The notes below the pieces were generated by a model, which did not search any database, was not told the DNA's origin, and saw only the letters and a list, made by a program, of their open reading frames with translations. Of a DNA stretch of 64,000 bases, positions 32,773 through 41,172 are shown piece by piece. The first letter of the stretch is position 1. Every line of letters begins with the position of its first letter. The position numbers were made by a program, and so were the translations under genes. The DNA is from Arthrobacter sp. StoSoilA2. GTDB lineage: Bacteria > Actinomycetota > Actinomycetes > Actinomycetales > Micrococcaceae. The stretch spans positions 186,001-250,000 of the forward strand of contig NZ_AP024643.1 in the NCBI RefSeq assembly GCF_019977195.1, in the 5' to 3' direction.

Positions 32773-33980
32773 CCGCCGCTGGACTTAACAGCCTAAGCCG
32801 CGGGGCCGCCGTCGTACGCGTATCCCAAAGCGACATCGAGGCCAGGCTGAAGGCTGCCACAGAGCGGTGGAAACCGGACCTGCTGGACCTCAGCCACGCC
32901 ATCCACGCCGATCCTGAGCTCGGCGGGCAGGAGTTCCGTGCAGTCAAGCGGATCAGGCGGCTACTCCATGCGGCGGGCTTCCGCTTCGATGATCGCCAGC
33001 CACTACAACCCACCGCCTTTAGTGCGCGGCTGGGAACCGGAGACCTGGTTGTGGCGCTGTGCGTTGAGTACGACGCCTTGCCCGCCATTGGCCACGCATG
33101 CGGACACAACGTGAACGCGGCCAGCGCGATGGGAGCAGCGCTGGCCCTGGCGGCAGTCGCTGACGAACTCGGCATCACTGTCAAGGTGCTCGGAACGCCG
33201 GCGGAGGAGACCACCGGTGGGAAGGTCGATCTCATTGACGAAGGGTTCTTCGAGGACGTGTCCCTGGCAATGATGGCCCATGCCGCGGCAAAGGACGTGG
33301 TGGGCGGTTCGTCGCTGGCGATGTCCATGTGGGACGTGTTGTTCGAAGGCAGGCCGGCCCACGCAGCTGCCGCCCCGATGGAAGGAGCCAACGCCCTGGA
33401 CGCACTTGTCGTCGCCCAGACGGCCGTTGCGCTGGCCAGGCAACAGCTCCCGATCGGGTCGATCATTTCGCTGATCGTCACCGAAGGCGGAAGCGCCGTT
33501 AACGTCATCCCCGAGCGCGCAAGGGCGAGCATTGAGATGCGGGCTCCGAGCATCGAAAAGCTGCGCATCATCCAGGACAAGGTGCGGCGCTGCCTCGAAG
33601 CAGGCGCCCACGCCAGCGGTTGCACCCTGGATGTCACGCCAGCGGGCAATGACTACGCCGAACTCCGACAAGACCCGTTCCTGTCGGATGCCTACCGGGC
33701 AGCCATGACGGCCATCGGACGGGACGTCGTCTTCAATTCCGAGCCAGTGGCCTCCACGGACATGGGCAACGTCTCCCAACTGGTGCCAACCATCCACCCC
33801 ATGGTTGGCTACGACGTCCGTGGCGCAGCCCATCACACAGCAGAGTTCGCGGCCTTCGGCGCTTCGGCCGGCGCCGACAAGGCAGTACTTGACGGATCGT
33901 ACGGCCTGGCCGCGGCAGCGTGCGCCGGTGCCTTGGACCCGGAGGAACGGGGGCGGTTACTGGCCAGGGCGCGCCACTAG
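32769..33980 (+). CDS. M20-family amidohydrolase/peptidase (AbgB/amidase-like)
   Basis: 403 residues. Metal-site residues typical of M20: the CGHNVNAASAMG segment (His), TPAEETTGGK (Glu-Glu) and a late His in VRGAAHHTAEFAAFG. The dimerisation domain lies at ~190-300 (VLFEGRPAHAAAAPMEGANALDA, typical of amidohydrolases with a lid His). Family members release amino acids from N-acyl, p-aminobenzoyl or small peptide conjugates. Coupled to the MFS gene by the ATGA overlap. Confidence 0.9.
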   Translation: MTAAGLNSLSRGAAVVRVSQSDIEARLKAATERWKPDLLDLSHAIHADPELGGQEFRAVKRIRRLLHAAGFRFDDRQPLQPTAFSARLGTGDLVVALCVEYDALPAIGHACGHNVNAASAMGAALALAAVADELGITVKVLGTPAEETTGGKVDLIDEGFFEDVSLAMMAHAAAKDVVGGSSLAMSMWDVLFEGRPAHAAAAPMEGANALDALVVAQTAVALARQQLPIGSIISLIVTEGGSAVNVIPERARASIEMRAPSIEKLRIIQDKVRRCLEAGAHASGCTLDVTPAGNDYAELRQDPFLSDAYRAAMTAIGRDVVFNSEPVASTDMGNVSQLVPTIHPMVGYDVRGAAHHTAEFAAFGASAGADKAVLDGSYGLAAAACAGALDPEERGRLLARARH

Positions 33981-34070
33981 CACCGGCCAACGCGGGCACC
34001 GCTGGTCCCCGTGGCACCCGGGGCGGACAATGGAGTCAACAAGCAGGAGCGTGTATTCGTGGGGAGGGCC

Positions 34071-35522
34071 ATGCAGCGGGGAAAGCCGGTTCATCCAGGC
34101 GCCAGCCGAAGCACGGCTGTGCCGGCAGCTCCGGCTGCGCGGCTGGAACCGGGTGTGCCGCGTGAACCGGCTGTGCAGCGTGATCCGGTTGTGCAGCGTG
34201 AACCGGGTGTGCAGCGTGATCCAGCGATCGACCTCGTCCGCTTCATCTGCCTGCTCCTGGTGGTCGCGGCCCACTGCATGATGGTCAGTCCCGTCCTGCA
34301 CAGGGATGGGAAAGTCACCACGGAAAACACCCTCATGGAGCAAAGCTGGTTCACGCCCGTGGTTTGGGTGCTCATGATCGTGCCGTTGTTCTTCGTCCTG
34401 GGCGGCGTCACCGGGTTGCAGTCGTGGCGACGCCTGCAAGCACGCGGCGGCACAGGCTTCGACTTCGCCCAGCTGAGACTGCTGCGTCTGGTCAGGCCAG
34501 CCATGGCCCTGCTCGCCATCATGTGGGCGGGGCTCTGGCTGGCTCTGCTCAGCGGCGTTGACCCCCAGGTGATCCAGTTGATGACCACCGGGGCTGCGAT
34601 GCCACTCTGGTTCCTTGCTGCCTACCTCACGGCTCAGCTCAGCATCCCGCTCATGGCCCGGCTTCATCAACGTGCCCCGCTGCCCACGTTGGGCGTCCTC
34701 GTGGCGCTGATCATTACGGTCGACTCCCTCCGCGGCGCGCTCCCGGTTCTTGCCTTCGTCAACATGGTGTTTGTCTGGTGCGCAGTCCAGCAGCTCGGCT
34801 TCCTCATGGCGGACGGCTTTTTTGAGCATCGCAGCAGAACCTGGCTGGTAGGGGCGATCATAGTCAGCAACGTGTTGCTCGGGCTGGTGACCGGCGTGGC
34901 CGTATATCCGGGCAACATGGTGGTGAACATCAACCCACCCAACCTTTGCCTGCTCCTGCTGGCGATTTCACAGACTGCCACCCTCCAACTTCTGGGCAAA
35001 GGCATACGCTGGATCGCCTCTGTCCGCTGGGTCCAGGCGTCAATTGCGGTGGCGGGCCGCCGGTCCATGACCGTCTACCTCTGGCATCTTCCTCTCCTGG
35101 TGGGCATGTCCGGACTCCTCTTGCTCACCGACTTTCCCAAACCGGCCGACGGCACAGCGGAATGGTGGTGGGCGCGCATCCCCGTCTTCTTCGCCGTCGT
35201 AGCCCTGCTGCTGCCGGTCGTGCTGCTCCTCGGTCGCCTTGAGGACCGTCCGACGGCGGCCAGCCACGCGCGGGGTCCCTCGCGCACCGCTGTGGTGACG
35301 GCCGCCGTCGTGGTCTTTGTCCCCGTTGCGGATGCCGCGTTCAACGGCCTGACGCTGGCGCTCCTGGGCGGGGGAGCGGCATGCTTCGCGCTCGCGGTAC
35401 TGCTGCTTGGCAGGGTCCCGACGCCGGTGCTGCCGCCACCAGGACCGGATGGGGCGCAAACACGCGGGGGAAAACGGTCCACATTGCCAGCGCCCGGTTT
35501 ACGTGCCAATCTCGAATCATGA
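34071..35522 (+). CDS. acyltransferase-3 family membrane protein with minisatellite N-terminus
   Basis: 483 residues from ATG 34071 (GTGGGGAGG Shine-Dalgarno); a GTG at 34011 is in frame. The N-terminal ~50 residues hold four tandem six-residue repeats of the type (E/D)P-x-V-x-R. They are followed by the family entry motif AIDLVRFICLLLVVAAHCMM (R-x..H), and ten or so membrane helices to about residue 460. Family members O-acylate cell-surface glycans or exported metabolites. The stop overlaps the GNAT start (ATGA). Confidence 0.88.
   Translation: MQRGKPVHPGASRSTAVPAAPAARLEPGVPREPAVQRDPVVQREPGVQRDPAIDLVRFICLLLVVAAHCMMVSPVLHRDGKVTTENTLMEQSWFTPVVWVLMIVPLFFVLGGVTGLQSWRRLQARGGTGFDFAQLRLLRLVRPAMALLAIMWAGLWLALLSGVDPQVIQLMTTGAAMPLWFLAAYLTAQLSIPLMARLHQRAPLPTLGVLVALIITVDSLRGALPVLAFVNMVFVWCAVQQLGFLMADGFFEHRSRTWLVGAIIVSNVLLGLVTGVAVYPGNMVVNINPPNLCLLLLAISQTATLQLLGKGIRWIASVRWVQASIAVAGRRSMTVYLWHLPLLVGMSGLLLLTDFPKPADGTAEWWWARIPVFFAVVALLLPVVLLLGRLEDRPTAASHARGPSRTAVVTAAVVVFVPVADAAFNGLTLALLGGGAACFALAVLLLGRVPTPVLPPPGPDGAQTRGGKRSTLPAPGLRANLES
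34146..34217 (+). repeat. 18-bp tandem repeat (four units) within the acyltransferase gene
   Basis: Units GAACCGGGTGTGCCGCGT, GAACCGGCTGTGCAGCGT, GATCCGGTTGTGCAGCGT and GAACCGGGTGTGCAGCGT run head to tail and stay in frame (six codons each), then break off in GATCC. The repeats lie before the first membrane helix, in the N-terminal, presumably cytoplasmic, tail. Copy number may vary between strains. Confidence 0.9.
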
Positions 35523-35875
35523 CCGAGCACACTGAATCATTGGCAGACTCATTCCGCGCTGGCGTCACTACAGTGCGCAACGATAAGTTCCACCGCTACG
35601 AACTCCGCGTAGACGGTGAGTTGGCGGTGATGTCCCAATTCATCGATCGGCCCGGTCACATCGATTTCACGCATACCGAGACAAAACCTCAGTTCAAAGG
35701 CCAAGGGCTGGCCAAGGTGCTGGCCCACTTCGCCTTGGACGATGTGGTGGCGTCCGGCAAGCGCATCATTCCGCATTGCCCATACATCGCGGCATACCTG
35801 CAGAAGCATGAGGGCTACGAGCAGGACGTCGACTGGCCCGCCGAGAAACCTGTAGGCGAACCGGACAACGAGTAG
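35519..35875 (+). CDS. GNAT-like small N-acetyltransferase (YidJ/COG2388 type)
   Basis: 118 residues from ATG 35519, overlapping the acyltransferase stop. Core segments: RYELRVDGELAVMSQFIDRPGHIDFTHTE, FKGQGLAKVLAHFALDDVV (acetyl-CoA pyrophosphate loop) and IIPHCPYIAAYLQKHEGYE. This compact form lacks the first strands of the full GNAT fold, as is normal for the COG2388 group. Physiological substrate unknown. Confidence 0.9.
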   Translation: MTEHTESLADSFRAGVTTVRNDKFHRYELRVDGELAVMSQFIDRPGHIDFTHTETKPQFKGQGLAKVLAHFALDDVVASGKRIIPHCPYIAAYLQKHEGYEQDVDWPAEKPVGEPDNE

Positions 35876-36069
35876 GGTTCGCGGGCCATTTGGGTAGGGT
35901 TTCGCGGGCTATTTTGGCGCCTCCAGGGCGGCCTGATACTCGACGCCTCCCAACTGATTAGTGCACGTTTCCGTCGGATCGTGTCGTGGAATTTCCAAGT
36001 AATTTAACCCCGTAGTCCTAAGTACCCTGCGATTCAAGTCATCCCGGAATTTGCTGTCACACTGGGCCT

Positions 36070-37632
36070 ATGGGGAGCGATTTTGATACTGGTTCCAGCA
36101 GCGGAACCATCACCGCTGGACCTGTCAGCGATCAGGAAATCATTGCGGCGGTCCGAGGAGGTGACAACGAGGCCTTTGACTCGTTGTACCGGCGGCATCT
36201 GGCTGCTGCGCAATACGTCGCACGGGCGAATACCGATAACCCGAGTGACGCCGACGACATCGTTGCCGAGGCCTTCGCATCAGTGTTCCAGGCCCTTAGC
36301 GGCGGCAAAGGACCACGGGAATTCTTTCGTGCCTACCTGCTGACGGTCGTGCAGCGGACAGCGCATGCGCGGAACCGGAAAGCAAGGCTCACCCAGTCCG
36401 CCCCTGACGACGCGATGTTGGATACCGCCGTCGTGGACGCCGACCCCGTCTTGAGGGAATTCGAATCCTCGGCTGTGGCGTCGGCATTCAGGTCCCTTCC
36501 CGAGCGCTGGCAAGCGGTGCTTTGGCATGTGGACATTGAGGGCATGAAGCCGGCTGCTGCTGCGCCGTTCATCGGTGTCAGCCCCAATGGAGTGTCCTCG
36601 TTGCTGATCCGGGCAAGGGAGGGGCTCCGCCAGGCGTATCTGCAAAACCACGTGGTGGTTGCCCCCGACGATGAGTGTTCGGAGTATTCCGGCCAGTTGG
36701 GCAAATATGCACGGAACGCCCTGAAAAGGACCTCACGTGAAAAGGTCAGTGCGCATCTGGAGACCTGCTCCAAGTGCACTGCGCTTCTCTTTGAACTCAA
36801 CCACATCGAAGGTGCCATGCGGGCGGCTCTCTTCCCCCTGGTGACGGGCATCGTGCTGACTCCTGGCGCGCTTGCGGGATTGCTCGCGGCATCGAATCCG
36901 TCCGGCGTCACCGGGCAGAGCCCTGCCACAGTTCGATCCCCCGGGCACATATGGAAGGTTGCTGCGGCGATCGCTGCAGGCGTGGCGATTTTTGGTCTTG
37001 CCGCGTGGTTCGGGCAGCCTGATGTGGAGGTCAGCAACGCCGGTGATGCTCCAAGTGCCTCGGCATCACCCCCGGCGTCCAGTGCTGCAGCTGACTTGCC
37101 CACCGTCCCCTCCCCAGCTCCGACTGCGGTGCAATTGCCGCAACCTTTTGCACCCGTACAGGTTCCGCCGCTTCCGGTCACCGAGGAAATTGCCAGGCAA
37201 CGGGCAGCAGTTGTCACGAACTCGGGGACGATGTCCTCAACCACCGAGGCGACGCCTCCAACGGCTGCCCCGTCACAGACGGTCGAGGCTTTCTTTGGCA
37301 TGGAAGCCGGCAGCGGGTTACTCGATCGCGATGTCAGTGTTGGCTTTTCACTCATCGGAGATCGGGCGCCAGGCTCCGGTGAAGCAATCTTCAGCCTGCC
37401 GGAGAATGCCACGTTCATCCCGGGGAAATTCTCGGCACCGGCCGGATGGTCGTGCTCGGATCCCGCTGCGGACAATCGATTGATCCGCTGCACCACGGCG
37501 TCCATCGAGCCAGCCGGCCTTGCATTCGAGCTCGGCGTTTTCCTTCGGAATACAGAAGCGGGCAGCACACTGAACTATCAGTTCAGCGGCCAATACATCC
37601 TTACCAAGTCCTTCGCCAGTAGTTTTCACTAG
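36070..37632 (+). CDS. ECF sigma factor fused to a zinc-finger anti-sigma/sensor in one polypeptide
   Basis: 520 residues. Sigma region 2 lies at ~35-105 (FDSLYRRHLAAAQYVARA, ADDIVAEAFASVFQAL, FRAYLLTVVQRTAHARNRKA) and region 4 at ~135-190 (LPERWQAVLWHVDIEGMKPA, IGVSPNGVSSLLIRAREGLR). A zf-HC2 HxxxCxxC motif follows at His229-Cys233-Cys236. There is a hydrophobic stretch at 253-274 and a membrane helix at 294-314. A Pro/Ala/Ser-rich linker leads to an exodomain (~405-520) with a DUF11-like or Ig-like beta pattern and two Cys. A sigma factor tethered to the membrane through its own inhibitor; 195 bp before a sortase-anchored adhesin that it may control. Confidence 0.88.
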   Translation: MGSDFDTGSSSGTITAGPVSDQEIIAAVRGGDNEAFDSLYRRHLAAAQYVARANTDNPSDADDIVAEAFASVFQALSGGKGPREFFRAYLLTVVQRTAHARNRKARLTQSAPDDAMLDTAVVDADPVLREFESSAVASAFRSLPERWQAVLWHVDIEGMKPAAAAPFIGVSPNGVSSLLIRAREGLRQAYLQNHVVVAPDDECSEYSGQLGKYARNALKRTSREKVSAHLETCSKCTALLFELNHIEGAMRAALFPLVTGIVLTPGALAGLLAASNPSGVTGQSPATVRSPGHIWKVAAAIAAGVAIFGLAAWFGQPDVEVSNAGDAPSASASPPASSAAADLPTVPSPAPTAVQLPQPFAPVQVPPLPVTEEIARQRAAVVTNSGTMSSTTEATPPTAAPSQTVEAFFGMEAGSGLLDRDVSVGFSLIGDRAPGSGEAIFSLPENATFIPGKFSAPAGWSCSDPAADNRLIRCTTASIEPAGLAFELGVFLRNTEAGSTLNYQFSGQYILTKSFASSFH

Positions 37633-37826
37633 TCGCGCTGCCTTTCGCCTGCCGCTCCCGGCGCCGGCCAGCTCGAATAGGGCCTCAATCTTTTTCTGTT
37701 TTCTCCGTCACGATTCCGCTTTAGCCAACACTAAGAGGCTGACAATATCTGTGCGCATCGGCTTCCTTGGAAGCGGAAGCACCAAGCGCAACTGCCTGGG
37801 TCTTGAGCCTGGGGCGCTTGGGGACG

Positions 37827-40583
37827 ATGGAAAGACAAGCAACAGCCGTGAAGAATTCTCTCCTGGCCAGAACTTTGGTGATACTGCTGTCCACCCTGGC
37901 TGCTACCTCGGCGGTGGGAGGCCTTCAACCTGCCCCTGCGCAGGCGACAACGCCGTCAACGCCACCTATGCCTCCAACATCCTCGACGCCTGATGCTACC
38001 CAGCCCGGCATTGTGGTGTTCTCGGAGAATTTCGAGCACGGCAGCCCCAACTCCGCCCTTGGCGCGCAGTCTTATTCGGCTCCCGGGTCAAAGCAGTACA
38101 TTGGCAGGGGCGGCCAGGCGTACACAGGTTCTCCAGGTTGGATCGACGCTGCCAGGTGCAATGGCATCATCCTGAGCTACCGGAATTCGAACACCCCCAC
38201 ATGGGCGCAGTCCGGAACTGCGGCCGAAGGCAAAAACAACAGATGTGCCGAGCTCGCGGATATTCGCAGCTATCAGTACATGCGCATGCTGGCCTTGGGC
38301 ATGGGGCAACAATTCACCCCCGCCTCTCCCACCACTAATCACGTCAACGGCTCTTACACCGAATGCCCGTCTACCAGTTCCACCGGATCAGTGTGCGATG
38401 CCATCCCGTCCGGGCCCGCTGATGGGGTGATATTCAGGACCACCCGCCCAATCCCGGTGACAGCGGGCCACTATTACGCTTTTGGCCTCAACACCGCGTA
38501 CATGAATTGCGGCCTGGCTGCGGGCGATCCGTCGTATCAGTTCGCCGCCGTTGACGGCGACGGGACAGCCACGCCGGTCGGGAACCCACTCAATGGGTGC
38601 CAAACCTGGGACGATCCCAACGTGGACTCGTTCCGGCAACAAGTCACCAGCGACGTCGGCGGAACCCCGGGAACCGTCACCAGGACCGTCAACGTCAACT
38701 CGATGACGTCGAACACGGCGATCCAGGCCAATGGCAATTCCCTGGGGCTTGAAATGTGGAATAACAACGGCACCACCAACGGGAACGATGGCGCCTTTGA
38801 CGAAGTGCGCCTGCTTGACGTCACTCCAGAACTGAAGCAATCTTTCACTCCCGCGGTGGTGGGCCCCGGCGGGATTTCCACCCTCACGCTCACCGTCACC
38901 AATACCAGCGAACTCAACGCGAAGCATGACTGGTCCATCAACCAGGTGCTTCCTTCCGGACTGACGATCGCCGGGGATCCGAACATCGGGGGAACGTGCG
39001 TTCAGGTTCCCGGAACCAACCCATTCCTTCGCTCGGCAGATGCCGGCAGCGGAACGCTCTCGATTTCCGGCGGCGACCTCAGCCGGGGCCAGGCCTCGTG
39101 CACGGTGGTGGTGAATGTGACAGTTTCGGCCGAGGGCACGTATTCCAGCGCACCTACCGACATTGCAAGCAACTTGAACCCTCCGGCAGCGGCCTCCCTG
39201 GTGGTCCGGGCTCCCAGGATTACGCTGGGCAAGGCGCTGACCACCGCCCGCGCTGCGGTCTCCGACCAATTCACCATGGAGATCCGTGCGGGGTCTCCCA
39301 CCGGTCCAGTGATAAATGCCACTACTCACTCCACTACCTCAGGATCTGTAGCAGGTATCGCAGCGGGCTCTGGTGTCACGGGTCAGACGACGGCCAACGC
39401 AGGCACTACCTACTACCTCACGGAAGCCGGCGGCATCCCGTCCAATTACCACCGGAACATCACCTGTACGGACACAGCTGGCCTGCAGCCGAATTTGCCC
39501 GCAGGAGCGGTGGTTGACCGACCCTTTGCGCTGACGCCCGTCGCCGGCGCAAACATCCAGTGCATTTTGACTGGCGCCGCTGCGCCCCTTCCCGGCCTCG
39601 GGTTTACCCACAGCGCTGATGCCTCCGCTGTCCACTCGCCAGCGCAGGCAGGGGATGTGATTCGCTACATCTTCAGGGCAACGAACAGTGGGAACGTGCT
39701 TCTGACTGATGTGGTCATCAACAACACTCTTGCCGGACTCCCGGAGCTGGCATATTCGTGGCCCGGGATCCCCGGCCAGCTGCTACCGGGTCAAACAGTG
39801 AGTGCTGTCGCTGCCTACAGCATCACCCAAACAGACCTCGACGCCGGTCGGGTCGCCAACTCCGCTGCGCTCGCCGGTGTTCCCGGCGCCGGCGGCCTCA
39901 CGGCCTCGTTGCCTGTGACTACAGATACACCGTTGTCACCGGATGCACGCCTTGAGTTCTCCACCACCGCAGATGCCTCTGCGGTGGGTGATCCCGCAAA
40001 GGTGGGCCAGGTCATCACCTATCACTTCACGGCGAAGAACGCCGGAAACACCGCCCTCAAGAACGTCGCCATTGCGGATCACGCGCGAGGACCCAGGCCA
40101 CTGGTCTACGCATGGCCCGGAGCCGCGGGTGAACTGCTGCCCGGCGAAACTGTGACGGCTTCCGCAAGCTACGAACTTACGTGGTGGGACGTCAAGGCAG
40201 GCAACGTCGCTAACTCGGCAACAGCTATGGGGACGTCTTCGGCAGGTGGGCTGGTAACAACGCATCCTGCCACAACCGCCGTGGCCTTCCCGCGAACAGG
40301 GCAGCAGGAGATCGAAAAGGCTTTCCTGCGGATAGCACCGCAACCAGGACACCAGGCCTCCTCGCGGCCCGATTCGAATCAGCCCGCTCCGAATCGGCCC
40401 GTTCCCAATCAGCCCGGCGGGTCGGTTCAGCCCGGCGGGTCCGTGATTACTTCCAATTCGTCAGCCGGGGCATTGGCCAACACGGGAGTCGCGTTCTCCA
40501 TTCTGCCGGTCGCCGTCCTTATCCTTTCGGGTCTCGTCCTCTACCTGATGGGACGCCGCAAGACTGTCCGGAACCAGCCGTAG
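37827..40583 (+). CDS. LANTG-anchored surface adhesin with DUF11/DUF7507-type repeats
   Basis: 918 residues from ATG 37827 (a TTG at 37767 is in frame). Signal peptide ends near PAPAQA. An N-terminal ~300-residue domain with several Cys (FSENFEHG start) precedes DUF11-like modules. Two near-identical ~110-residue DUF7507-like repeats occupy roughly 610-835 (compare YSWPGIPGQLLPGQTV with YAWPGAAGELLPGETV). A Pro/Asn/Gln-rich stalk follows, then the LANTG sorting motif at ~883-887, a hydrophobic helix and the basic tail MGRRKTVRNQ. A cell-wall-linked adhesin, probably in the regulon of the sigma fusion upstream. Confidence 0.88.
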   Translation: MERQATAVKNSLLARTLVILLSTLAATSAVGGLQPAPAQATTPSTPPMPPTSSTPDATQPGIVVFSENFEHGSPNSALGAQSYSAPGSKQYIGRGGQAYTGSPGWIDAARCNGIILSYRNSNTPTWAQSGTAAEGKNNRCAELADIRSYQYMRMLALGMGQQFTPASPTTNHVNGSYTECPSTSSTGSVCDAIPSGPADGVIFRTTRPIPVTAGHYYAFGLNTAYMNCGLAAGDPSYQFAAVDGDGTATPVGNPLNGCQTWDDPNVDSFRQQVTSDVGGTPGTVTRTVNVNSMTSNTAIQANGNSLGLEMWNNNGTTNGNDGAFDEVRLLDVTPELKQSFTPAVVGPGGISTLTLTVTNTSELNAKHDWSINQVLPSGLTIAGDPNIGGTCVQVPGTNPFLRSADAGSGTLSISGGDLSRGQASCTVVVNVTVSAEGTYSSAPTDIASNLNPPAAASLVVRAPRITLGKALTTARAAVSDQFTMEIRAGSPTGPVINATTHSTTSGSVAGIAAGSGVTGQTTANAGTTYYLTEAGGIPSNYHRNITCTDTAGLQPNLPAGAVVDRPFALTPVAGANIQCILTGAAAPLPGLGFTHSADASAVHSPAQAGDVIRYIFRATNSGNVLLTDVVINNTLAGLPELAYSWPGIPGQLLPGQTVSAVAAYSITQTDLDAGRVANSAALAGVPGAGGLTASLPVTTDTPLSPDARLEFSTTADASAVGDPAKVGQVITYHFTAKNAGNTALKNVAIADHARGPRPLVYAWPGAAGELLPGETVTASASYELTWWDVKAGNVANSATAMGTSSAGGLVTTHPATTAVAFPRTGQQEIEKAFLRIAPQPGHQASSRPDSNQPAPNRPVPNQPGGSVQPGGSVITSNSSAGALANTGVAFSILPVAVLILSGLVLYLMGRRKTVRNQP

Positions 40584-40585
40584 AC

Positions 40586-40942
40586 CTAGGTAGTGGCGTG
40601 CTTCTTCTGCCACTGCGCGGCATGCCAGAACAGAAGGGCGGCCGTGACCAGAATGGCGCCTGGAAGGACGTAGGGCACCGACTGCAGGACCATGAAATTC
40701 ACTTGGGATGGGGGACTTGTCGCCGTCGGACCGGTCATTGCCGCTACCGAGTCGAAAGCCCAGATGCAAAACCACGCCAACCCAGCGTCCAGCACCCAGA
40801 GGGCCGCGACGAACGGGTTCACGAGTACTCGGCGCCGTGCCCGTTCGGGGGCTTCAGGGGCATGCGGATTCACTGCCCGCACCGCATTCCCGTGTTCATC
40901 GATCTCGCGGAATCCGATCCGCTCGTGGATGTCGTCAGCCAC
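40586..40942 (-). CDS. small two-helix membrane protein of unknown function
   Basis: 118 residues. Basic/acidic N-terminus, then two membrane helices (VNPFVAALWVLDAGLAWFCIWAF and VPYVLPGAILVTAALLFWHAA), ending WQKKHATT. No recognised family. Lies convergent with the adhesin gene (2 bp apart) and divergent from desA across the 230-bp iron-regulated promoter region. Confidence 0.7.
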   Translation of the reverse strand: MADDIHERIGFREIDEHGNAVRAVNPHAPEAPERARRRVLVNPFVAALWVLDAGLAWFCIWAFDSVAAMTGPTATSPPSQVNFMVLQSVPYVLPGAILVTAALLFWHAAQWQKKHATT

Positions 40943-41108
40943 TGGTCCCCCAACCGTAGAGTTTCTGTGCCGTTGACTCTACAGCCCTTGGCAAGAGCCG
41001 GGGTATTTTCCACGGCGTCAGCTTCCAATGAAAGTCAATGACGCTTCCCCTGTTCACAAAACGGCCAGAATACGTACGTTGGGCGAAATAGGTCACAAAA
41101 GTTTGACG

Positions 41109-41137
41109 AAAAGGCAAGCCTAAGTAAGGCTTGCCTT
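41109..41137. promoter_or_regulatory. iron box (DtxR/IdeR-like) and dyad upstream of desA
   Basis: AAAGGCAAGCCTAAGTAAG (41109-41127) keeps the GGxAAGCCTAA core of the DtxR/IdeR operator. It is part of a longer inverted repeat, AAGGCAAGCCT (41111-41121) and AGGCTTGCCTT (41127-41137). It lies about 40 bp before the desA start, with TTGACG just upstream at 41103-41108 as a possible -35 element. Iron-dependent repression of the siderophore operon is the expected consequence. Confidence 0.72.
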
Positions 41138-41172
41138 TGCTAACTAGCGCCCAATGATGGAAGGAAGCTGAC

